Positions 50,792 through 58,820 of a stretch of 64,000 nt of DNA are shown here, one piece after another; position 1 is the first letter of the stretch; each line of letters opens with the position of its first letter. Origin of the DNA: CAZRCZ01 sp964598765 (lineage in GTDB: Bacteria > Sumerlaeota > Sumerlaeia > MVZB01 > JAJFLK01). Both the position numbers and the translations under genes were made by a program. The notes under the pieces were generated by a model. It saw only the letters and a list, made by a program, of their open reading frames with translations. It had not been told where the DNA came from and searched no databases. Location of the stretch: NCBI GenBank assembly GCA_964598765.1, contig CAZRCZ010000020.1, forward strand, positions 40,778 through 104,777, read 5' to 3'.

Positions 50792-52207
50792 ATGCGCCAA
50801 ATTTCCGAGCATAACGCAATCTTCTTCCAACCACCCGGTTTGGCGCCCCGAATCGCCGGATGGATTGTCCTCGTTCTCATTTCCGCTTCCTGCAAACCGG
50901 GCGAAAAATTAAAGGCGCTTAAGGTCGGCGAATCGCAGGCCGCCGAGCAACAAAACTTGCGAACGACCGACGTTCAATCCGGCGATTTCCGAATCACCGT
51001 CTCGGCGACGGGCAAGGTCGTGCCGATCACGCAAGTCGAGGTTTTGTCCAAGGCCAGCGGCGAGGTCATCGAACTCCCCCACGAAACCGGCGACCGCGTC
51101 AAGAAGGGGGAACTTCTGGCGCGCGTGGACCCGATTGACGAACAACGCAACGTCAAGAAGAGCGAGGCCGCGCTCGATTCGGCCAAAGCCAAACTAGAAA
51201 AAGCCAAAAGCGAGCTTGAACTCGCCCGATCCAACTGCAAGAAATCTCTCACCGAATCCGAAGCTTCGGTCCAAATGGCGGAAACCAAAGTCGCCGAGAC
51301 CGAAGCCAAATATCAGCGTCAAGCGCAACTCTTTCAGCGCAATCTGGTCCCGAAGGAGGATTTGGACACCGCCCTTTCGGTCAAGGAGCAGGCGCGCACC
51401 GATAAGACCCGCGCGATCGCCACCCGCGAGGACATGAAGAACCTCCAGTTTCAAGTGGCTTCCCGCGAACAGGACATCAAACTCGCCGAGGTGGACGTCG
51501 CCAACGCGCAAATCGCCCTCGACGACGCGCGCAAGCGTCTGGCCGACACGCAAGTTCTCGCTCCGATGGACGGCGTCGTCACCGAGCGGCAACTGGTTTT
51601 GGGTCAAGTCATTTCCTCGCCGATCAGCAACGTCGGCGGCGGAACGAAACTCCTGACCGTCGCCGATCTATCGGTTCTCTACGTCGTGACTTCGGTGGAT
51701 GAAACCGACATCGGCGGGATCGAAGTCGGCCAAGCCGCCACGATCACCGCCGACTCTTTTCCGGGACAAAAATTCGAGGGGATCATCGCCCACGTCGCCC
51801 CTATTGGCGTCGCGGTCAACAGCGTCGTCACGTTCGACGTGAAGGTGGAAGTCAAAGGGGAAGGGTTGAACAAACTCCGCCCGGGAATGACCGCCGACGT
51901 GACCATCATCTTGAAGGAATCCAAGGACACTTTCTGGGCGCAAAGCGAGGCGATTCAGAAGGACGGCGACGCCTCGTTCGTCGAAGTCTTGAATTCCCCT
52001 GACGCGCCGCGCAAGGTTCCCGTCGAAATCGGCCTGTCCGACGGCCTGCGCACCCAAATCGTCAAAGGGGTCGAAGCTGGCCAGAAGTTGGTTCTTCGTG
52101 AAAAGGAAGGTCTCAGCGCATGGGAACGGGGGGAAGGGGTCTATCGCCCGATGAAAAGTGAAATGCGCAATCCGTTCATGAAGAAGAAGAAATCCGAGGG
52201 TAAGTAA
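50792..52207 (+). CDS. Periplasmic adaptor (MFP/HlyD-MacA-like) lipoprotein
   Basis: A 471-residue exported adaptor protein. A hydrophobic segment ending in VLVLISASCKPG gives a lipoprotein signal with Cys as the likely anchor. A lipoyl half-motif follows (VEVLSKASGEVIELPHETGD), then a long coiled-coil hairpin (about 95-240), the second lipoyl half (APMDGVVTERQLVLGQVISS) and beta-barrel domains (VTSVDETDIGGIEVGQAATI). Such adaptors link an ABC or RND pump to an outer membrane channel, but no pump gene lies next to it. ATG 50792 is placed just before the signal; the frame is open from 50609. Confidence 0.85.
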   Translation: MRQISEHNAIFFQPPGLAPRIAGWIVLVLISASCKPGEKLKALKVGESQAAEQQNLRTTDVQSGDFRITVSATGKVVPITQVEVLSKASGEVIELPHETGDRVKKGELLARVDPIDEQRNVKKSEAALDSAKAKLEKAKSELELARSNCKKSLTESEASVQMAETKVAETEAKYQRQAQLFQRNLVPKEDLDTALSVKEQARTDKTRAIATREDMKNLQFQVASREQDIKLAEVDVANAQIALDDARKRLADTQVLAPMDGVVTERQLVLGQVISSPISNVGGGTKLLTVADLSVLYVVTSVDETDIGGIEVGQAATITADSFPGQKFEGIIAHVAPIGVAVNSVVTFDVKVEVKGEGLNKLRPGMTADVTIILKESKDTFWAQSEAIQKDGDASFVEVLNSPDAPRKVPVEIGLSDGLRTQIVKGVEAGQKLVLREKEGLSAWERGEGVYRPMKSEMRNPFMKKKKSEGK

Positions 52208-52412
52208 CCTTCTCTTTCTTGTTCATCCTGTCGAAAAAGTCCGTTCTGCTTGTGTTGGATGGACATAAACAAGGATGAATGCGCTGAATTGCCATAAAGT
52301 GGGAAGGGATCTACGAGCGGATGGTCTATTCTTACCGCGATCTTGGCGTGGCGGATGGGAAGCATAATCCCTTGTGAGGGGGTGAGAGGAAGGCAAATTC
52401 CGGTGACTTTTT

Positions 52413-55400
52413 TTACCAGAGCGCGGGTCCCGCCATAATCTCTTTAATTCTCGCCATAACACCCTCCGCCTTCTCTCTGTCCAACATCTTCAGCTTCTCG
52501 GCGGTATCCATGACGTAACTCCTCGCAACGCCTCGCGTGTTGACAACGGCGTCCATCAGCTTGCGTGCCGGTTCGACCCGCTTGGTGGATGAGTAAAGCT
52601 CCATGAGTTGCGGCGCCAACGCAACGTCCACTCGAGTTGGAGGACGCGCGACGGTTTCCTTCTCCAAGAGCGCGATCGCCTCGTCGGTCCGTCCCAAATT
52701 TTGCAGACATTTAGCTTTTCCCGATAAGGCCGAACCACCCGATCCATATCGTCCGATAAAACGGTCGTAGTGCATCATCGCCGTCTGGTAATCCCTTCTC
52801 GCCAGAGCAAGATCGGCGCGGATAAGGATGACGCCCCCTTGCCAGTCATCTACTTTCTCGGCGAGTTTGACTTGCTCCTCGGCCTTGTCCAAGTCGCCCA
52901 TTTGCAAGTAGTATCGAGCGACCGTCGTGTAATAAACGGCAACATCCAATTCCTTACGGTCGGTCAAATCGGGCTTGCTTAATATGGTGCGCGCGGCGTC
53001 GTATTTTTTGGCTACCACTTCGACGTAGGCCATCTCCAATTGACCGCCGGAACTGTTGAATTTATAGGCATTTGCGGCGGCCTGCCGTGCGGCGTCGTAG
53101 TCTTTCAACCAGTCGCGAAGATATTGAATCAATTCGTATTGAAAGTAGCCGTTGCCGGGCAATGCCTTGACGGCTGATTCGAACGTTCTGCGAATGGCTG
53201 GGTCAGTCCACTCGCCCATTTGACATTTCACCCATGCCCGTTCATTCGCCAAGTCAAAGCGTCGAGGATAAGCCGCCACCGCCGCGTCATATTGCCGCAA
53301 CGCCTCGGCTCGATATCCATAACGTTTGCACAGCCTTGCCGTCTCCGTAAACCGTTCGGGGGAGAATGGATCGACACGGTTGTAGAAAGTCAGAAAACTT
53401 TTGGCGACATCGGTTTTACCCTCGTAAAAGTTGACTGCGGCGATACGGAGAAACGCGCGCGAATCCAAAGGAAAATCCTCTTGGACGGACCGGGCGGCCT
53501 CGACGTGCATCTTTCGGGCTTCTGGACTCGCCTCGGAGTAGCTGTTCATCCAATCCGCCAAGCTGATCATCGCTTCGGCGTTATCCGGGGCCATCTGTTC
53601 GATCGCTTGCGCAGTATTCCGAAAGCTCTTGTAATCGCCAAACCAATTGGCCAGAAAATCAGCCAGCGTCAGGGGCCCCAGCATGTCCTGTCTCCGCGCA
53701 AACTGTAGCCGTTCAGCGGGAGTGAACTCAAATCCCTTGAAGCCAGAGAGAGGACGATCCGCATCAGGATCGTCCAGAACCTTTTGGCCCTCCTCGTGAG
53801 TGATTCGGACGAGACTGTAAACGGGGTGATTAACGGTCTCGGGAAGGTCCAATTTCGCCAGACTATTCTGGATTTCGGCTCGAATTTGATAAAAATCGTT
53901 CCCTTGGGTCGCTAGTTCCAATTTCCCAGCGTTCAATGAAGGAACTGCATCGTTCAATCGTCTCATGAAGGGGACCAATCCCGGTTTGCTCTTCAGGATT
54001 GTGATTAAGGCGGCAATTTCTTGGGAAAGGGTAGTCCGACTTCCCGTAATCGCGGCCCTTTGTTTGCAGAGAAAACTGTTTTCCCCTGAGGACAAGTATT
54101 TCTTGAATGTGTCGTCGCGAACAGAAGCCATCGCAAAGAAGTCGTGGTCCCGAGTCAGCGGGAGCCTCTTCTTGAAATATGGACGATAAGAGCTGGAACC
54201 AATGTTCCAAGTTTGGCGTGCTTCCAGTCTCAATACCATCCAATCGGGCAAATCCTCCACCTGCGCGTCACTTCCGAGGGTATCGAATAGGCCGAAAACC
54301 GCGCCGACATATCCGGCCAGATGCGGTTCCGAGGCGGTCCGGTCCTCGCCGGTTAATGCAGCCTTCCTTTCTTCCAAGAGATGTTCAAGCGAATTACAAG
54401 AATAAAGCCAGTTGAGCTGGGTCAAGATCGGCTTGGGATCCATGATGGCGGCAAGTTGCGCCAGAGCGTAAGCCCGGAGACCATAATCAATCTGATAGAC
54501 ATTGCTCCAAGCGTATTCGAGCATCATCCAGTTCAGTTCGTTAATGCCATACGACGCCGCTTGTAGCGGAAGCGAGTTTTTGGGAAAGAGAGGAGCCAGT
54601 TGCAATGCCCTGTCAATCCCGTCCATGACCGTCCAGCTATCGGTGGTCGCCAGCAATTCGGCGACGCCGTCCATTTCCTTTTTCAAATCCAGCTCGCCAT
54701 GCGCATCTGCCGGACGCCATCGGGCGACACCGAATTCGATCAACTTCTCAACCGCCTTTTGAATCCCCTCACGCTGGATCCCGGAGGAATCTTCAAACCC
54801 TTGCGCAGTCCCTCTCCTCTCCTTGAATGGGCGTGATCCATCGAAAAGAAGTTTATCTTGCTCTTTTGAGGGGTGATCTCGGTCAAGCAAATAGATGGAT
54901 AAATGAAGCGACTCACCTGCTTTCGGTGAAGCAACCCCTTCATCGAATCGTCCCAGAATGAGGAATCGAGCTTCCCTCGCCGCCGGATCGGACAAGGCTT
55001 GATTCCGCCATTGATCGAAGGTTTGCAACGTGGATTCTCCGGATTCGAGAACCTCACCCAGTCCGTAATGAATCGGCGGGCGAAATCCGATCAAACGGCC
55101 GTTTGTCCAAAGAGCTATAATCGCCGATCCTAGAAGATGCGAACCGTAAGTGCAGTTAATGCCGATTCCGTTTCGCGTCGCATCTTGAAAGGGATAGCAG
55201 TAAAGCTTGGGAGAACCATCTTCGGCGGTCTCTTTCTCCAAGAGGGGACGGTATCGCTCTCGCCAGCCCATTGCGGCCGGAATACGATTGGGAGAAACAT
55301 TCAGTGGCGCCTTTTGCGCCGGATTCGGATTGAACGACCCGTCCGGAAGCGATCGGTCGGTGGTATTGTAGCCAAGCTCGCCGTTGGGAAGATGCCTCGT

Positions 55401-55526
55401 CGCTACCGTCGCGACATTCTGCGGTTTGCTCTTTTGATCCTCCGGAGGTTCAGAGCCGATTCGCTGGGAATCGAGTATCCCTACTGACGCGATTAGAAGG
55501 GTTAGAAACTTAATGCGACCGCTCAA
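52413..55526 (-). CDS. Large exported TPR protein of unknown function
   Basis: A 1037-residue protein with an N-terminal signal peptide (FLTLLIASVGILDSQ). Residues about 80-280 form an alpha/beta region with SHLLGSAIIALWTNGRL and LHLSIYLLDRDHPSKEQDK. From about 600 to the C-terminus there are TPR-like repeats (RYGYRAEALRQYDAAVAAYP, YYLQMGDLDKAEEQVKLAEK, CLQNLGRTDEAIALLEKETV). It probably works in the periplasm or envelope as a scaffold. GC content and codon use look a little lower than neighbours. It is a single gene, convergent with the adaptor gene. Confidence 0.85.
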   Translation of the reverse strand: MSGRIKFLTLLIASVGILDSQRIGSEPPEDQKSKPQNVATVATRHLPNGELGYNTTDRSLPDGSFNPNPAQKAPLNVSPNRIPAAMGWRERYRPLLEKETAEDGSPKLYCYPFQDATRNGIGINCTYGSHLLGSAIIALWTNGRLIGFRPPIHYGLGEVLESGESTLQTFDQWRNQALSDPAAREARFLILGRFDEGVASPKAGESLHLSIYLLDRDHPSKEQDKLLFDGSRPFKERRGTAQGFEDSSGIQREGIQKAVEKLIEFGVARWRPADAHGELDLKKEMDGVAELLATTDSWTVMDGIDRALQLAPLFPKNSLPLQAASYGINELNWMMLEYAWSNVYQIDYGLRAYALAQLAAIMDPKPILTQLNWLYSCNSLEHLLEERKAALTGEDRTASEPHLAGYVGAVFGLFDTLGSDAQVEDLPDWMVLRLEARQTWNIGSSSYRPYFKKRLPLTRDHDFFAMASVRDDTFKKYLSSGENSFLCKQRAAITGSRTTLSQEIAALITILKSKPGLVPFMRRLNDAVPSLNAGKLELATQGNDFYQIRAEIQNSLAKLDLPETVNHPVYSLVRITHEEGQKVLDDPDADRPLSGFKGFEFTPAERLQFARRQDMLGPLTLADFLANWFGDYKSFRNTAQAIEQMAPDNAEAMISLADWMNSYSEASPEARKMHVEAARSVQEDFPLDSRAFLRIAAVNFYEGKTDVAKSFLTFYNRVDPFSPERFTETARLCKRYGYRAEALRQYDAAVAAYPRRFDLANERAWVKCQMGEWTDPAIRRTFESAVKALPGNGYFQYELIQYLRDWLKDYDAARQAAANAYKFNSSGGQLEMAYVEVVAKKYDAARTILSKPDLTDRKELDVAVYYTTVARYYLQMGDLDKAEEQVKLAEKVDDWQGGVILIRADLALARRDYQTAMMHYDRFIGRYGSGGSALSGKAKCLQNLGRTDEAIALLEKETVARPPTRVDVALAPQLMELYSSTKRVEPARKLMDAVVNTRGVARSYVMDTAEKLKMLDREKAEGVMARIKEIMAGPALW

Positions 55527-55572
55527 GAGATCCCTCCAATTGCCGAATAAGAATCAACGATTGGGATTAATT

Positions 55573-56274
55573 CTAATCCTTGAAAACGACGTTCTCGCCC
55601 AACTCCGACCGCCCGATCCGCGTCCGATTGGCGGGAACCGACGGGTCTTCAAAGCCGAACGACAACCCGACCAAGATGCGGATTTCCTCGCCGACGCCGA
55701 ATTCGCGGCGGACCAGATCAGGGTAATACCGGAGGCTCCCCTGCGGGCAACAACCGATCCCGTGCGCGGTCATGGCGAGCATGAGCGTCTGAAGATAAAT
55801 GCCGACGTCGAGCGCGACCGGCTCGCGGAAAATTTTGTGCATCCCGATAAACGCGGCGTGCGGCGCGTCGAACAACTCGAAATTCCGCAACATCGCCCTC
55901 ATGCGCCCCTGCGGATCGTCCCGCGCGATCCCCATTTCGCTGTAAAGTGCGACGGCGCAATCCACCTGATGGGCGCGATACGGTTGCTCGAACTTCGCCG
56001 GATAATCGTAATCGGGATTTGGCGGAATCCCCTTCTTGACTCCTTCGATCATGGCGTCGCGGAGACGGTCGCGCGTTGCGCCCGACGCGACAAAGACGCG
56101 CCACGGCTGGATGTTGCAGTTGGAAGGGGCGCGCTGGGCCAATTCAAAAACCTTGCGCAAGACTTCCGGAGGAACCGGCTTGTTCAGGAATCCCCTCACC
56201 GACCGCCGGGCGGCGATGGCTTGTTCCAGAGTCATTTCGTCGGTCGGATTGGTCGTTTCTTGCGTTTGAATCAT
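55573..56274 (-). CDS. Nitroreductase-family FMN oxidoreductase
   Basis: A 233-residue nitroreductase. Typical blocks are AIAARRSVRGFLNKPVPPEV, RAPSNCNIQPWRVFVASG (FMN phosphate binding), DVGIYLQTLMLAMTAHGIGC and PQGSLRYYPDLVRREFG. It would reduce nitroaromatics, quinones or enamides with NAD(P)H in the cytoplasm. ATG 56274 is preferred; a TTG lies seven codons earlier. The ribosome binding site is weak. It is a single gene. Confidence 0.92.
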   Translation of the reverse strand: MIQTQETTNPTDEMTLEQAIAARRSVRGFLNKPVPPEVLRKVFELAQRAPSNCNIQPWRVFVASGATRDRLRDAMIEGVKKGIPPNPDYDYPAKFEQPYRAHQVDCAVALYSEMGIARDDPQGRMRAMLRNFELFDAPHAAFIGMHKIFREPVALDVGIYLQTLMLAMTAHGIGCCPQGSLRYYPDLVRREFGVGEEIRILVGLSFGFEDPSVPANRTRIGRSELGENVVFKD

Positions 56275-56420
56275 GGGAAATTGATGTTGCCACAATTCGT
56301 GTCCCCCTTCCAGCGGTTTTTAAGTGGAGAAAGTTTGGAATTCGCCCGCAAAATGCGCAAAAGACACGAAGATTTTTTCGCGTCGTTTCGCGTGCTTCGC
56401 GGGCGATTCGCCAAATAAAA

Positions 56421-56452
56421 AACCCCCGGCCGGATGGGTTCGGCCGGGGGTT
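56421..56452 (-). terminator. Strong intrinsic terminator of the 41-residue-repeat protein gene
   Basis: AACCCCCGGCCG pairs with CGGCCGGGGGTT as a 12-bp stem over an eight-base loop. On the minus strand it is followed by TTTTATTT. It lies 96 bp after the stop of the gene at 56548. Confidence 0.9.
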
Positions 56453-56547
56453 TCGTTCGGGGTTGGGAGGAATTACAATACCGCTAAGGAAGGATTTCCG
56501 TTTGGGCGACCCGGAGGGTCGCTCACAAACTCGTCCAGCGGAGCGAT

Positions 56548-57663
56548 TCAGTCGGCCCGACTGAGAATCAGCTCCACTCTGGCCGGAACGCCGTAGGCCA
56601 GATTCTGCAATTCGCGCAATTCGAGGCTCACCGCCGTCAGCTCGCCTCCTCCCGCCATGGCGTCGGACGCCGAGGCGAGGATCAAGCCTGACGGGGCGCG
56701 AGCCGGAACGGGCTGGGTCGGCGCTTTCAAGCCGTCCAGCGAATTCACGCCCAAGATAAGAGCCAAAATGTCCTCGTTTTTGGCGGGCGTCTTGGGAGGC
56801 TCGGCGGCGGCTTGCGCCAGAACCGGAGGCTCCGGAGTTTTCTTGAGATTCAATCCATCCATCGAATTGACGCCGAGGACCAACGCCAAAAGTTCGGGAT
56901 TTGGAGAGGCGGATTTTGCGATTTCGACGACCGCTGGGACAGCGTTGACCGGTTCAACGCCGTCCTTCAGGTGAAGTCCATTGAGCGAATCCACGCCGAG
57001 AATCGCCGCCAGTAGTTCATTCTTAGCCGGCCCAGCCGTGGCCGACGCGACTGATCTTTCGGCGAGAGACGCGGCCTCAACCCCTCCTTTCAGATGAAGC
57101 CCGTCGAGCGTGTTCACGCCAAGGACGAGCGCCAGCAATTCGGGATTGTCCGATTTGGCCGGCTGGTTGGGAGTTTGGGCAACGGCTCCGGCTGTGGCGC
57201 CGTTGGTCGGTTTGGTTTCGGTGGCAGGCTGGACGGCCGGGGCGGCTCCGGCGGTGGCTTCCTTGGTTCCTTCCTTCGCAATCGCTGGCGCGATGACGGG
57301 CGCGACGGCGGGCGAGGCCGTGGACGCCGCGGCTTGGGCGGCCTGAACCCCGACAGGCGCGCCTTGAAGTTTGAGTCCCTCGAGCGAATTGACACCGAGG
57401 ATGACCGTAAGCAAATCGTTATTGTTGGCTATGGTAATGGACGGCGTCAATGCCTGCTGGGCGACCTTGACCGGTTCAGGGGCGCTCGGCAGTTTCAATC
57501 CATCGAGAGAGTTGACGCCAAGAATGATCTTGAGCAGTTCCGGGTTGGACGCGGACGCGCCCGGAGGTCCGGATTCCGCGCGGGCGAGAACACCCGCGAG
57601 GAGGAAACAAAGCAAAAAGAGAAGCGGTCTGGGATGGAGGATTCTCCATTTTCGACGAGACAT
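56548..57663 (-). CDS. Exported protein with six LGVNSLDGL repeats at 41-residue period
   Basis: A 371-residue protein with a signal peptide (about 1-29, ending VLARAES). Six copies of a 19-residue motif, N-P-E-L-L-x-x-I-L-G-V-N-S-L-D-G-L-x-L, begin at residues 40, 81, 173, 214, 255 and 296 (first leucine pair at 43, 84, 176, 217, 258, 299). The step is exactly 41 residues except between copies 2 and 3 (92). Linkers are Ala/Pro/Val-rich. A distinct C-terminal segment (about 337-371) reads GGGELTAVSLELRELQNLAY. GCAGGAG precedes the ATG, and a strong terminator follows. I know of no family with this repeat. It is probably a periplasmic, surface or structural protein, function unknown. Confidence 0.88.
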   Translation of the reverse strand: MSRRKWRILHPRPLLFLLCFLLAGVLARAESGPPGASASNPELLKIILGVNSLDGLKLPSAPEPVKVAQQALTPSITIANNNDLLTVILGVNSLEGLKLQGAPVGVQAAQAAASTASPAVAPVIAPAIAKEGTKEATAGAAPAVQPATETKPTNGATAGAVAQTPNQPAKSDNPELLALVLGVNTLDGLHLKGGVEAASLAERSVASATAGPAKNELLAAILGVDSLNGLHLKDGVEPVNAVPAVVEIAKSASPNPELLALVLGVNSMDGLNLKKTPEPPVLAQAAAEPPKTPAKNEDILALILGVNSLDGLKAPTQPVPARAPSGLILASASDAMAGGGELTAVSLELRELQNLAYGVPARVELILSRAD

Positions 57664-58820
57664 GATGATTCTCCTGCGACGAAAAAAAATTTTAGTCGCC
57701 GATGACGGCGCGTCGCCGGAGAACGGCGCGGGACATGCGGGGGATTTTTTCGGAAACGATCTCAGTACAACTTCGGCCCCGACGGACGAGGCCGATTCAA
57801 ATGCGCGCGACCGTCCTCGGGGCCGCGTTGCTCCAAAGACGAAGTTTTTCCCTTCGGAAAAACGCGCGAATTAACGTGTTGGGCGAGATCGAGACCATAC
57901 GGAATCCGGACTACATGACCAGCGTCATTGGCCCCGGCAAGGGCCGATCGGAAACATGGGTCCTTCTGGACCCGGAGGAATTTTTAGAGCCATGAGGGGG
58001 CGGAAGTCAAGTGTTATTTCATTTTTTCTTCGCCCGTTTGCCGGTCCGGCGTGAGGTTGAAATGAAATTTTGCGAAACAAAGCCAATTTGAACAGGGATG
58101 CGCAGGATGAGCAGGATTGAATAATGAAAATTGCGAAACAAAGCCAATTTTGGGTTGTGGCATGACAAATTAACCGCCAAGAGGCCAAGCAGAGAGAGCA
58201 TCCGCAGATTGTGGAGGATTGGGAATGGCGGTTGGCGGAGGGATGGCATGAGAGAGGATAGCCGAATAGACCTTGCGATGGGATTCCCTTGGAGGTTCTT
58301 ATTGGCGCTTAAGGGATCGAAAAGGGAGGAATTCTTAGCCGCGAAAGAGCACAATAAGCGCAAAGAAAAATGGGTCTGGATCTGAGAGGATGGAAGAATT
58401 GGGAGTGACGGACAGCATGAGTAAACGAGGCTGAAACCGAATTATTTTTGCGGTCAACCTCCCCAGTGGTCCAGTGGTCCTAGCCGCGAACGTGAGCGAG
58501 CGTCAAAAACAATCATGACGCGCACTGGGCGCTCCCTGACGGTCGCGGCTCGGATTGATCTCCAAAATTTGAAACGCGACCACAATAAAGATCGCTCCCT
58601 TTTTTTATTGAAATCAAAGAAATGAGTTGTTAGTTTCCCATCGGTTTCAAGCATGAAGATGGAGGCGGTGCGATGAAAAAAAAAAGTTCGACGCGATCCT
58701 CGGCGCTCTCCCTCACTCTCTAGTAATTATACCTCGATAGCCCTTTCCAAAGGGTGGTTTGTTTCACATTTTTCGAATCCGCGCAATCCGTGGAATCTGT
58801 GGCTTCTTCTTTTTGCATTT
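57664..58820. repeat. 1.1-kb intergenic region rich in interspersed repeats
   Basis: Two GCGAAACAAAGCCAATTT copies lie at 58064-58089 and 58126-58150. A diverged inverted pair of the GAGCCGCGACC family lies at 58482-58551, with CAGTGGTCCAGTGGTCC at 58465-58481 and AATCCGCGCAATCCGTGG at 58776. I find no convincing gene; a short open frame at 57702-57995 has no supported start or family. Confidence 0.65.

Noticed and set aside
57702..57995. 97-residue plus-strand frame upstream of the repeat region
   Set aside because: No ribosome site, no family, Arg-rich composition; partly overlaps the probable promoter region of the divergent repeat-protein gene.
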